Position numbers and translations under genes: made by a program. The notes below the pieces were generated by a model that did no database searches, had not been told where the DNA came from, and saw only the letters and a list, made by a program, of their open reading frames with translations. A stretch of DNA of 64,000 nt from Rhizobium sp. ACO-34A. GTDB taxonomy: Bacteria; Pseudomonadota; Alphaproteobacteria; Rhizobiales; Rhizobiaceae. The DNA lies in contig CP021372.1 in assembly GCA_002600635.1 (NCBI GenBank), positions 186,001 to 250,000 on the forward strand. Direction: 5' to 3'. The first letter of the stretch is position 1. Each line of letters opens with the position of its first letter. Below, in pieces: positions 35,728-44,001 of the stretch.

Positions 35728-36447
35728 TCAGGCGCTTGCTTCTTTCACGGCGTCGGCAAGGCCGGCCATGGAGGTGAAGTGGTAGTCCGGCTTGGTAAAC
35801 TCGGCGGGCTCGATGGTGCCGCCATATCCCTTCTGGGCGTGGCGACGCTCGATCCAGCAATTGGTCATGCCGAGCTTCCGGGAAATGCCGATATCGTGGT
35901 ACTGGCTCTGGGCAACATGCAGGATGTCGTCCTTGCTGTTGCCTTCGGTGGCAACGAAGTCGAAGACCTTCTGGAAGAAGGCCGGATCCGGCTTTTCGGT
36001 GCCGGTATCGTCGGCGGTGAAGGCGGCATGGAAGGGATTGCCGAGTTCCTTCGAAAAATATTCGAACGCCCAGCGCCGCGCATTGGTCATGGCGATGAGC
36101 TTGTGGGTCCTGGCGAGGCTGGCAAGCGCTTCGGCGCTATCGGGAAAGCCCTTCCAGTTCTTTGCGGAATCGCGCAGCTGCTCTCCGTATTTCTGTTCGG
36201 CGGGAAGACCGAGCTTCGGCGCGATCGACAGATAAACGCGCACGAGATCATCCGGAAAGAGATCGGCGTCATCCGAATAACGCGCCGCCCGGTAGAGCGA
36301 GAGGGCTTCCTCTCCATCCACCGAAACACCAGCTTCGGCAGCGATCGCCGCCAGGCAATCCTTGATGCCGCCCTCGAAGTCGATGAGCGTGCCGACCACG
36401 TCGAAAGTCATGTATTTGAATTGCGAAAGGCTCTTTGCCACGGTCAC
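35728..36447 (-). CDS. Haloacid dehalogenase type II-like HAD hydrolase (1)
   Basis: HAD-superfamily protein, 239 aa. Motif I FDVVGTLIDF (nucleophile Asp about residue 15), motif II MTNARRWAF (about 120), Lys in GTEKPDP (about 155) and the C-terminal acidic motif HVAQSQYHDIG (about 183). The sequence is annotated in this family as type II (2-haloacid dehalogenase-like), but many members are phosphatases, and no haloacid substrate is implied. Start is GTG 36447 with GGGA 6-7 nt upstream; ATG 36411 is a shorter option. Between the transporter and the aminotransferase, transcribed in the same direction. Confidence 0.82.
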   Translation of the reverse strand: MTVAKSLSQFKYMTFDVVGTLIDFEGGIKDCLAAIAAEAGVSVDGEEALSLYRAARYSDDADLFPDDLVRVYLSIAPKLGLPAEQKYGEQLRDSAKNWKGFPDSAEALASLARTHKLIAMTNARRWAFEYFSKELGNPFHAAFTADDTGTEKPDPAFFQKVFDFVATEGNSKDDILHVAQSQYHDIGISRKLGMTNCWIERRHAQKGYGGTIEPAEFTKPDYHFTSMAGLADAVKEASA

Positions 36448-36705
36448 GTTCCCAGTTCAGCACGCCTTTGACAGGCGTGGCGCAGAAGAAAATTCTGTTC
36501 GATGCGATGGCGGCGAAACCGCCGTTTAGGCCGGAAAGTCCCTCTTTTCTTGGGTTTTGTTACCCTTTCCGACCACCTCAGTTTGGCAAATGTGGCGCGC
36601 CGGATACTCCGAAAAGGAGTGGCAAGGCGGCACAAAATTCCGAATATGACAGCTCCGCGATATTTCGGGGGTTCGCGGAACCGTCTGCTTTCGCCTTGAG
36701 TCCGC

Positions 36706-38079
36706 TCAGGCAAGTGCTGCGCGGACGTCCGGATCCTCCAACGTCTGGTCCAGTGTGCGGCGGGTCCGCTCGATGATGGCGTCGATATCGGCGTCCGTGC
36801 AGCAGAGCGGCGGAGCATATCCGAGGATGCCGTTGGCGAAGGCGCGGATGACGAGGCCGTTGTCCCAGGCGCGGTCGAAAATGCGGCGTGCGGGTTCGGC
36901 CGCCGCCGGGAGCGGCGTCTTCTTCTGCTTGTCGACGACGAGTTCCACGGCGGCAAGCATGCCACGGCCTCGCACATCGCCCACCAGCGGGTGATCCCTC
37001 AAGCCTTCGAGGCCGGCCATCAGGCGGGCGCCGGCCTTCACGCCGTTTTCAAGAAGGCCGTTCTCATACAGCCGCAGCACTTCCAGACCGACGGCGGCAC
37101 TGACCGGATGGGCGGAATAGGTGTAGCCGTGCCCGACCGCCGAAGCGCCGGCCGCATCGGCAATCACATCATACACCCGATCCGACATGAAGACCGCGCC
37201 CATCGGCACATAACCCGAGGTGAGGCCCTTGGCGGTGGTCATGAAGTCCGGGACGATTTCGTCCTCGGTGCAGGCGAATAGTGGGCCGGTGCGACCGAAA
37301 CCGGTGATGACCTCGTCGGCAATGAAGAGGATGTCCAACTCGCGGCAGACTTCGCGCATGGCCTTCATCCAGCCCTTCGGCGGCACCAGCACGCCGCCCG
37401 AGCCCTGGATCGGCTCGGCATAGAATGCTGCGACGCGGTCGGGGCCGAGAGCCTCGACCTTGGCGCGAAGAGCCGCGACCGAAGCGGCAATGATCGCCTG
37501 CGGGTCCTCGCCGACCGGATTGCGATAGGCATAATGGGACGGAATCTTGTGCTGCCAGTCGAACGGCACGCCGAAGCCGGCATGGAAGGCGGGAAGTGCT
37601 GTGAGGCCTGCGCCGACCGTCGATGAGCCGTGATAACCCTGCTCGATCGAGATGAACTGGTCACGCTGCGGCTGGCCGCGGGCGATCCAGTAATAGCGGA
37701 CGAAGCGGATGGTGCTGTCGACGGCATCCGAGCCGCCGAGGGTGAAATAGACGTGGTTGAGGTCGCCCGGCGTGCGTTCGGCGAGTTCCGCGGCAAGGCG
37801 GATGGCCGGTTCCGAGCCGAGGCCGAAATAGGCGGTCGCATAGGGCAGTTCGCGAAGCTGGCGGGTGGCGGCCTCGACGATGCTTTCATGGCCATAGCCG
37901 GCATTGACGCACCAGAGACCGGCAAAGCCATCGACCAGCTGCTTGCCCGATGCGTCGGTCACGGTCGCGCCGGAAGCGGAGGCGAGAACGCGAACGCCCT
38001 GCTTCTCATGGCCGCGATAGGAAGCGACCGGATGCACCAGATGGGCGCGGTCGAGTTCGATGAGGGAATTGCTGTACAT
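36706..38079 (-). CDS. Class III aminotransferase (PLP-dependent)
   Basis: 457-aa aspartate-aminotransferase-fold enzyme of the omega/beta-alanine-pyruvate type. GVRVLASASGATVTDASGKQ leads to GYGHESIVEAA; PLP-contact motifs are YHGSST (about 170), the Asp of FIADEVITGFGRTG (about 255), and the Schiff-base Lys of TTAKGLTSGY (about 285). It transfers the amino group from an omega-amino acid, polyamine or similar donor to pyruvate or 2-oxoglutarate, making an aldehyde for the dehydrogenases nearby. ATG 38079 is the start; the frame is open upstream to 38262 but that part overlaps the GNAT gene and is not family-like. Just 13 bp from the GNAT gene. Confidence 0.9.
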   Translation of the reverse strand: MYSNSLIELDRAHLVHPVASYRGHEKQGVRVLASASGATVTDASGKQLVDGFAGLWCVNAGYGHESIVEAATRQLRELPYATAYFGLGSEPAIRLAAELAERTPGDLNHVYFTLGGSDAVDSTIRFVRYYWIARGQPQRDQFISIEQGYHGSSTVGAGLTALPAFHAGFGVPFDWQHKIPSHYAYRNPVGEDPQAIIAASVAALRAKVEALGPDRVAAFYAEPIQGSGGVLVPPKGWMKAMREVCRELDILFIADEVITGFGRTGPLFACTEDEIVPDFMTTAKGLTSGYVPMGAVFMSDRVYDVIADAAGASAVGHGYTYSAHPVSAAVGLEVLRLYENGLLENGVKAGARLMAGLEGLRDHPLVGDVRGRGMLAAVELVVDKQKKTPLPAAAEPARRIFDRAWDNGLVIRAFANGILGYAPPLCCTDADIDAIIERTRRTLDQTLEDPDVRAALA

Positions 38080-38092
38080 GGCAGTCTCCGTT

Positions 38093-38932
38093 TCAGCCCA
38101 GCGCCTGGCTGGCGAGGGCGAATGTCCTGGTCGTGGAATTTTGTGCTGCGGGTCGCCGTGGGCGCTGCATGGCGATGCCGCCGCCGACATGCTGGAGGCC
38201 GAGCCCCGAGAGGAAGGGGCCAAGACTGGTATCCGAAGTCGTGTCGATGCGCAGGAAGGCACCCGGGCGGCTGGCGGCGAAATGGGAAATCAGCGCGCTT
38301 GCGTCCTCCGCGTCAGAGGCGACGACCGGCCCGACCAGTTCGCCGCGCCCGAAATCGCGCAAGGCCGCAAAGCCGCTGACCTTTCCGTCCTGTCGGATGA
38401 CGGCGAAGCGGCCGACATTGGCGAGATAGGCGATCAGCCCTTCCCGGTCCGCGCCAAAGGCCTGCCGGTCGAGTTCGGCAATGGCCGGGATATCGGCCGG
38501 AGAGGCGGCATGAACGCTTGCCGGCGCGGCAACCTGCGCGACCGGTCCCTGAAATTGCAGGACGGTGCCGGTCTCCTCAAAACCGAGCTTCTGATAGAGG
38601 GGCAATCCTTCGGCGGTGGCGACGAGGCGCAAGGGGCGTTCGCCTGCCAGCGACAGGGCGGCGTCCATCAGCTTGCGGCCCAGCCCGCGGCCGCGCATGG
38701 CTTCATCGACGATGACCATGTTGATGGTGGCGCAATCGTTCTTGTAAGGCGTGACGAGCACGGTCGCGACGACGCGCCCGGTGTCATCCACGGCAACGAC
38801 GCCTTCGCTGAGCGCGAGCGCCATCTGCCAGTCTTCAAGGCGATGAGGCCAGCCGGCCTGTCGCGAAAGGGCGAGCGCGCCCTCCAGATGACGAGGGTCG
38901 AAGGCCACGAGATCGATTTGACTTGTCTGCAT
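38093..38932 (-). CDS. Two-domain GNAT N-acetyltransferase, paralogue 1
   Basis: 279-aa cytoplasmic protein. The N-terminal GNAT domain (about 8-120) holds the acetyl-CoA loop VDEAMRGRGLGRKLMD; the C-terminal domain (about 135-255) is a second GNAT-like fold with FGADREGLIAYLANVGRFAV and FGRGELVGPVVASD. It ends in ALASQALG. The protein at 57754-58656 shares both domains, GWPHR near residue 27, the VGPVVA segment and the SQALG tail. Probable N-acetylation of an amine or amino acid from the pathway. ATG 38932 is the start; the frame continues upstream to 39043 without family similarity. Confidence 0.85.
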   Translation of the reverse strand: MQTSQIDLVAFDPRHLEGALALSRQAGWPHRLEDWQMALALSEGVVAVDDTGRVVATVLVTPYKNDCATINMVIVDEAMRGRGLGRKLMDAALSLAGERPLRLVATAEGLPLYQKLGFEETGTVLQFQGPVAQVAAPASVHAASPADIPAIAELDRQAFGADREGLIAYLANVGRFAVIRQDGKVSGFAALRDFGRGELVGPVVASDAEDASALISHFAASRPGAFLRIDTTSDTSLGPFLSGLGLQHVGGGIAMQRPRRPAAQNSTTRTFALASQALG

Positions 38933-39252
38933 GGGCAGTTCCTTGTTTGCTGCCCACAAGTCTCTGCGTTCGGCGCCGGAAGATCGTCTGAAGGCGGCTT
39001 CCGTCGCGGTATCTTTCGCCGTAGCACGGCGGGCTCGCCGCATCTTATGCTGAGGTCTTTATTGGCCAAGGCGACCTGCAGGCCCCTTAAGGTGGCCTTT
39101 TACCCCAATACGCCGCAACTCTCTGCCAAACCACGCTCGGGATACGAAACATTCTGCTTCAAGGCAGGCCAATTCAGTCGCGTCGTCGTCCCCGGTCCAT
39201 CCTATGATCTGGGCGACGCATCTGGTCCCGCTCAATCGCAAGGATGAAAAGC
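38933..39252. other. Divergent promoter region
   Basis: 320 bases between the divergent GNAT/aminotransferase/HAD/transporter genes (minus) and the HAD/oxidase genes (plus). It should hold both promoters. I see no gene and no distinctive operator; AAGGATG at 39239-39246 is the ribosome-binding site of the HAD gene. Confidence 0.45.
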
Positions 39253-39921
39253 ATGAGCCACTTCCGCCCGAAATACATCACCTTCGACTGCTACGGTACG
39301 CTGATCAATTTCCAGATGGCGGAAGCAGCCCGCGACCTCTACAGCGCAGAGCTCGACGAGCCGCGCATGGCGGAATTCGTCAAGAACTTCGCGGCCTACC
39401 GCCTCGACGAGATCATGGGCGACTGGAAGCCCTATGCGGAAGTGGTCCACAACGCGGTCGAGCGCGCCTGCAAGCGCAACGGCGTCGCCTTCAGGGACGA
39501 AGACGCCAAGATGGTCTATGAGCGGGTGCCGACCTGGGGTCCGCATGCCGACGTTCCGGCAGGGCTTGCCAAGGTGGCCAAGGAAATCCCGCTGGTCATC
39601 CTGTCCAACGCGATGAACTCGCAGATCATGTCCAACGTCGAAAAGCTCGGCGCTCCCTTCCATGCGGTCTACACCGCTGAGCAGGCAAACGCCTACAAGC
39701 CGCGCTTCCAGGCCTTCGAATACATGTTCGACATGCTCGGCTGCGGCCCGGAAGACATTCTTCACTGCTCCTCGTCCTTCCGCTACGACCTGATGTCCGC
39801 GCATGACCTCGGCATCAAGAACAAGGTCTGGGTCAATCGCGGCCACGAGCCGGCAAATCCCTATTACGGCTATGTCGAGATCGCCGACATTTCCGGTCTT
39901 GCCGGCGTCGTCGGGCTTTAA
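39253..39921 (+). CDS. Haloacid dehalogenase type II-like HAD hydrolase (2)
   Basis: 222-aa HAD-superfamily protein. Motif I is FDCYGTLINF, with nucleophile Asp about residue 11; motif II is ILSNAMNSQI (about 117), the Lys is in NAYKPRF (about 150), and motif IV-like is HCSSSFRYDLMSA (about 178). FDCYGTL-type motif I is typical of L-2-haloacid dehalogenase-like enzymes, but phosphatase activity is equally possible. I chose ATG 39253 because AAGGA lies 8 nt upstream of it and overlaps the earlier ATG at 39244. It is 16 bp from the FAD oxidase and probably co-transcribed with it. Only the general family is shared with the HAD gene at 35728. Confidence 0.83.
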   Translation: MSHFRPKYITFDCYGTLINFQMAEAARDLYSAELDEPRMAEFVKNFAAYRLDEIMGDWKPYAEVVHNAVERACKRNGVAFRDEDAKMVYERVPTWGPHADVPAGLAKVAKEIPLVILSNAMNSQIMSNVEKLGAPFHAVYTAEQANAYKPRFQAFEYMFDMLGCGPEDILHCSSSFRYDLMSAHDLGIKNKVWVNRGHEPANPYYGYVEIADISGLAGVVGL

Positions 39922-39937
39922 AGGAAAGGCAAGACCC

Positions 39938-41212
39938 ATGAAGTTCCTGTCCTACTGGCATGACACCGCCCCGGTCTTTTCCGGGGCCGCGCAAGGTCTG
40001 GTCGAAGGTCATTATGACGTGGCCGTGATCGGCGGCGGCTTCACCGGCCTTGCGGCGGCGCGGCAGCTCGCGAAAGCGGGAACGCGCGTGGTCGTGCTGG
40101 AGGCGGAACGGGTCGGCGCCGGCGCGTCCGGCCGCAATGGCGGCCACCTCAACAACGGGCTGGCGCACAGTTATCTCTCGGCCAAGGCCGAACTCGGGAA
40201 AGAACGCGCCATCGCCCTCTACAAGGCTCTCGACGATTCCGTCGATACCATCGAGGCGCTGGTGGCGGAGGAAGGCATCGACTGCAACTTCCGCCGCGCC
40301 GGCAAGCTGAAACTTGCCTCCAAGCCGCAGCATTTCGATGCGTTGGCACGCAATTTCGAGGCGCTGCATGCCGAGGCCGACCCCGATACGGCGCTTCTGA
40401 GCAGCGCGGACCTGAAGAGCGAGATCGGCTCGCCCTTCCATGGCGCCATGCTGTCGAAGAAGAGCGCGATGATGCATATGGGCCGCTATGTCGTCGGCCT
40501 TGCCGAAGCCGCCCGCCGCCACGGCGCGGTGATCCACGAGGATGCGGCCGTGATCGCACAGGGCAAGAATGGCGCACGCCACAGCCTGCAGACAAAGCGG
40601 GGAACGGTGACTGCCGATCAGGTATTTGTCGCGACCGGCGCCTATACCACGCCGAACTTCGGCTTCTTCCGCCGCCGCATCATCGCCGTCGGCAGCTTCA
40701 TCATCGCGACCCGTCCGCTGACCGATGCCGAGGTGGCCGCGACGATGCCGGGCAACCGCACCTGCGTCAACACGATGAACATCGGCAATTATTTCCGCCT
40801 GTCGCCTGATAACCGGCTGATCTTCGGCGGACGCGCCCGGTTCTCCGCCACGTCCGACCAGCGTTCCGACGCCAAGAGCGGCGAGATCCTGAGGGAAAGC
40901 CTCGCCCGGATCTTCCCACAGCTCGCCAATGTCGAGATCGACTATTGCTGGGGCGGTCTGGTCGACATGACCAAGGACCGCTACCCGCGCGCCGGCTATC
41001 ACGACGGGTTGTGGTATGCGATGGGCTATTCAGGCCACGGCGCCCAGCTTTCCACCCATCTCGGCATGATCATGACGGACGCGATCCTCGGCAAGTCCGA
41101 CCGCAACCCGCTCAAAGGCCTCGACTGGCCGGCAGTGCCCGGCCATTTCGGCAAGCCGTGGTTCCTGCCGCTGGTCGGCATGTATTACAAGATGTTGGAC
41201 AAGATCCAGTAA
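39938..41212 (+). CDS. FAD-dependent amine oxidoreductase (PuuB-like DAO family)
   Basis: 424-aa flavoprotein. FAD-binding DVAVIGGGFTGLAAARQLAK (about 27-46) is followed by the second site VVVLEAERVGAGASGRNGGH (about 52-71). The C-terminal segment GLWYAMGYSGHGAQLSTHLG (about 358-377) closes the cofactor pocket. Family members such as gamma-glutamylputrescine oxidase oxidise an amine to an aldehyde plus ammonia and peroxide. With the SSADH gene 2.8 kb downstream on the opposite strand it fits a polyamine/GABA-like route, but puuA and puuD are missing. Start ATG 39938 has AAGGAAAGG upstream. A distinct subfamily from the oxidases at 26597 and 56166. Confidence 0.88.
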   Translation: MKFLSYWHDTAPVFSGAAQGLVEGHYDVAVIGGGFTGLAAARQLAKAGTRVVVLEAERVGAGASGRNGGHLNNGLAHSYLSAKAELGKERAIALYKALDDSVDTIEALVAEEGIDCNFRRAGKLKLASKPQHFDALARNFEALHAEADPDTALLSSADLKSEIGSPFHGAMLSKKSAMMHMGRYVVGLAEAARRHGAVIHEDAAVIAQGKNGARHSLQTKRGTVTADQVFVATGAYTTPNFGFFRRRIIAVGSFIIATRPLTDAEVAATMPGNRTCVNTMNIGNYFRLSPDNRLIFGGRARFSATSDQRSDAKSGEILRESLARIFPQLANVEIDYCWGGLVDMTKDRYPRAGYHDGLWYAMGYSGHGAQLSTHLGMIMTDAILGKSDRNPLKGLDWPAVPGHFGKPWFLPLVGMYYKMLDKIQ

Positions 41213-41646
41213 GTGGCCGAGGCTGCTGAGGTTGGGTGTTTTGAGCCAATGAGCGGACGTTGGCTCCGGTTAGGTAAGTAACCTAAACGGGGCCGGTGTT
41301 GACGATCCGGTATAGGCTTGTCTTAATATGTGGCTTCAGATGCTAGAAACCGCAGCTTCCAGTCACGAAAGACGATTTTCTCAGGTCGGACTACTGTCCA
41401 ACGATAAACGAATGGTTTGACGATAGATATGGCTTGGCGCAATCAAGCATAGCCTCTCGTTCTTTAGAAACGCTTCCAACCTTAGCCTTAGCCACACGTG
41501 AAGCGGAGAAAACGCCAGCGGCCTTCGCACGGCGTATCGCTGTGCGAATAAGCCTTGTAAAAACTGTGCTTATAGTTCGCCGTCATCCTTCCTACAGAAA
41601 ATCTGCAACTGTAAGATGATTCTATTCAAGTTGAAGGATCTGATTC
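41213..41646. other. Gene-poor region upstream of the low-GC two-gene cassette
   Basis: 434 bases. It contains a possible terminator for the oxidase (gagccaa 41243-41249 / ttggctc 41260-41266), a small inverted repeat ttaggt / acctaa (41270-41286), and an open frame without a convincing start (41347-41619). The promoter of the cassette must be in the AT-rich last 100 bases. No flanking direct repeat with 43754-44001 was found by eye. Confidence 0.45.
41347..41619 (+). pseudogene. Possible gene remnant, open frame without a start
   Basis: Plus-strand open frame of 90 codons beginning right after a stop at 41344. The first part reads KPQLPVTKDDFLRSDYC, then PTINEWFDDRYGLAQSS, which looks like ordinary globular protein, but no ATG occurs before 41434 and nothing is recognised. 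It ends in a basic tail. It may be the end of a truncated gene from the event that brought the low-GC cassette, or chance. Confidence 0.2.
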
Positions 41647-42435
41647 GTGATCAATTTGAAAGAATACACACTCGCCGAATTTCTCTCAGAGCAAAGTAGC
41701 AATCACCGATCGGCATTGCCTATGGTGCACTCCACCGAAAGTGCCAATATCTGGAAACTTTTGACGGAGGGGAAAATTGCAGTCACTGCATGTGATACAT
41801 TCCGAGGGGAAAATCTCGCATATTTTTTCCATGGACGGCCAGCATATCGGAAATTTTTCAAAAGCCCCCAGATGTGGGAACTCCCACTGGTTCTGATCAT
41901 GAAGAGTACCTGTCTGATAAACATCAGGCGGATATTTCCTTTCGATTCTGGAGCTTTTCATTCGTCCCGCCTACCCTCCTATGTGTCCCGCTTCGAACAT
42001 GAAGGGTACGAGGTGGCAAACCGCAAAGGGGCTATTGACCTTCTCATTGATATATTCTTTGGCGATGACAAAGCCTATTTTCACGGAAGGTCGAAATCTC
42101 GCGACGACATCACCCGGCGGAACGGGCTCAACGTCCGCCATGCGCAAGTCCTAGCTCTTTGCGCTCTCTACAATCGGGAGCAATTGGAAGCGGACGACCG
42201 CGCTCTCGCCATCGAGATACAGACTGATCAGGACGTCATCATCAAAGACAATCTGATGGGTGTTATACTACCAAGGCCTTATTTCGATGATTCAGATCTC
42301 AGGAAATTCTTCAAAGAAAATGGCGTAATTGTAAAGCAGTACGATACCTATCCAATCAATTCTGAGGGATATATCGCGGAAGTATATACTGCCGTCAAAT
42401 CCATCTATGAAAAAAAGGGTTTGATAGATGGATAA
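41647..42435 (+). CDS. Uncharacterised protein A of a low-GC two-gene cassette
   Basis: 262 aa, not recognised with confidence. Start is GTG 41647 with AAGGA at 41634-41638. Near the N-terminus MVHSTESANIWKLLTEGKIA (about 26-45) is followed by CDTF and then ENLAYFFHGRPAYRKF (about 56-71). A proline/Asp-rich RRIFPFDSGAFHSS (about 98-111) comes next, and near the C-terminus AIEIQTDQDVIIKDNLMGVI (about 192-211). I recall similar FF-x-x-RPAYR proteins as conserved hypotheticals. The early His with a helix ending in Gly and an aromatic-rich R-containing strand also recall ADP-ribosyltransferase-fold toxins, but this is inference. Its G+C (26/60 in 41821-41880) is far below the neighbours'. Its last eight bases overlap gene B. 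Confidence 0.75.
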   Translation: MINLKEYTLAEFLSEQSSNHRSALPMVHSTESANIWKLLTEGKIAVTACDTFRGENLAYFFHGRPAYRKFFKSPQMWELPLVLIMKSTCLINIRRIFPFDSGAFHSSRLPSYVSRFEHEGYEVANRKGAIDLLIDIFFGDDKAYFHGRSKSRDDITRRNGLNVRHAQVLALCALYNREQLEADDRALAIEIQTDQDVIIKDNLMGVILPRPYFDDSDLRKFFKENGVIVKQYDTYPINSEGYIAEVYTAVKSIYEKKGLIDG

Positions 42436-43753
42436 CTCCTACGAGATGATTGGTTGTCTAGATTTTGAGACTAATTCCTACGCCATTTCGGTCCCCGTTC
42501 TGCGAAGCAATCGTTCGAATTACCTCTACATACCAAAGACGGATCATCATTTTATCGTGACCGATTTCTATGAGGTTGAAGAGCTTGGTTATAAAATCCA
42601 TTATATTCACGAAAGAAGGTTGGTCTCAATAAGCCAGAAGACGCCTGTTCCCATCCTTGATGGCGGAAGCGTTTATATAGTAGATGCCGATTGGACTGAC
42701 GCGGAAATCCGTGGCAATTGCCCTGGGATGGACAACGAAACGGTTAAAGCTTTCGTGTCTCTGCGGGCGCGGATAGCGGCGAAATCCACTAAAGTTGTGT
42801 ACGATCAGATTGGCAACGATATTGAAGATCTACTGGTCGATCCCGTACGGTCGAAATACTGGATTTCCCGATTCTCTGCCTTGGTCCGATCCGCCTTCGA
42901 AAGCGGTCGACCGGATTCTACTTTAGTAGAAATGATGGAGGCCGCCCGGCTCACATGGATGGAGAAGTATGCGACAAAAACGTCGCTGAAACTCGTCACC
43001 GATTTGATGCAGGTTCAAAACCTCACTCTTCAGGGGGCTGCAGCCAAGAAAATCCTCCTCAGGAGATTCGAGGGCATTTTGATGACGAAAGGAATCAACC
43101 TGCCTGCCACTGAACTTCAGGCACATCGGAAATTGTTTCCGGAAGGCATACTGCCTGCAATCCGGGCGGAGGGAGACCAGTACGAATATTGGCGTCGGGG
43201 AACGGCAATATGCAAAATGGTCAATGACCAACTTTATAAACTTCTAAACCCATCCGGTAGTCTAAACCGACCAGCAACGGATACCTCGAAATGGAGTTTG
43301 TCCGAGTTAAAGCGCCTTCTGTCTATTTTCGAGGTTTTAGGAGGCGACGATCTGCTTCTTGATCAAGCCGCGGGTTTCTTCCAACCTTTGTTCGACACAT
43401 TCCTAGAGAACCTAGACGATGTCGTAGGAAATAGGGAGGACTGGCGGCGTGTAATTCACGCAAACCGCTCCGGCTGGATTTTCAAAGACACGTTGTCCAG
43501 AATATTTAGTTTCCATCCAGAACGACGCCCAGCCTCCGAGGAGGATTGGCTGAAGCTATTTGCTAAGATCGATATCCATGTTCGAAAAACTGTAATTTTA
43601 CAAAAGATAATTTCACCCCACCTCCGCAAAGTGCCGGAGGATGATATAGCGTTCGACAGCTTAGACTATAACCTTCTTCATGCGATGAAGTTATCTGAAT
43701 CTAAACGAGATATACTTGTATTCACTTCATTCTTGGACAGATCAGCAAGGTAG
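42428..43753 (+). CDS. Uncharacterised protein B of a low-GC two-gene cassette
   Basis: 441 aa, no family recognised. The first 110 residues look beta-rich (MIGCLDFETNSYAISVPVL, SNYLYIPKTDHHFIVTDFYE, YKIHYIHERRLVSISQKTP). The rest is mostly helical, with charged and hydrophobic segments such as LVEMMEAARLTWMEKY and LSELKRLLSIFEVLGGDDLL. No signal peptide, membrane span, zinc cluster or Walker motif was seen. ATG 42428 has AAGGG at 42415-42419, inside the end of gene A, and the two genes overlap by eight bases, so they are translated together. G+C in sampled row 42781-42840 is 24/60. A partner, effector or regulator of protein A is the natural guess. Confidence 0.75.
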   Translation: MDNSYEMIGCLDFETNSYAISVPVLRSNRSNYLYIPKTDHHFIVTDFYEVEELGYKIHYIHERRLVSISQKTPVPILDGGSVYIVDADWTDAEIRGNCPGMDNETVKAFVSLRARIAAKSTKVVYDQIGNDIEDLLVDPVRSKYWISRFSALVRSAFESGRPDSTLVEMMEAARLTWMEKYATKTSLKLVTDLMQVQNLTLQGAAAKKILLRRFEGILMTKGINLPATELQAHRKLFPEGILPAIRAEGDQYEYWRRGTAICKMVNDQLYKLLNPSGSLNRPATDTSKWSLSELKRLLSIFEVLGGDDLLLDQAAGFFQPLFDTFLENLDDVVGNREDWRRVIHANRSGWIFKDTLSRIFSFHPERRPASEEDWLKLFAKIDIHVRKTVILQKIISPHLRKVPEDDIAFDSLDYNLLHAMKLSESKRDILVFTSFLDRSAR

Positions 43754-43924
43754 CACGTTTTCGCATAGGAGAAATTGTGCCAGTTGCGTGCTGCTTTCGG
43801 CACGATACGGTCGAATACGCCAATCTGGGTTTGTCCATGATTGTGTTTCGCTAGCGGTGCTTTTGGGCTCGAAGTCGTTCTGTCAGTGGGCGAACATTTC
43901 ATGTCCGTTTAGGGCTCAAAATCA

Positions 43925-43953
43925 GAAGCCGCGCTCTCGTCACGCGCGGCTTC
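43925..43953 (-). terminator. Stem-loop terminator of the SSADH gene
   Basis: 10-bp stem gaagccgcgc / gcgcggcttc with a 9-nt loop, 48 bp beyond the stop of the minus-strand aldehyde dehydrogenase gene. The flanking 43754-44001 contains no gene. Confidence 0.7.
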
Positions 43954-44001
43954 CGCGAAGAACCTGCATTGGCTCTTTCCCGCATCGGCCCACCGACAAC
44001 T

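Noticed and set aside
36447..36705. Small gene between the HAD and aminotransferase genes
   Set aside because: Only short frames without family similarity; the region is more likely a promoter and leader.
43925..43953. Inverted repeat right of the low-GC cassette as an attachment site
   Set aside because: It is a GC-rich stem-loop directly behind the minus-strand SSADH gene and no copy was found left of the cassette; a terminator explains it.
43754..44001. Possible third gene of the low-GC cassette
   Set aside because: Frames here are short, have no good ribosome-binding site and run into the SSADH gene on the opposite strand.
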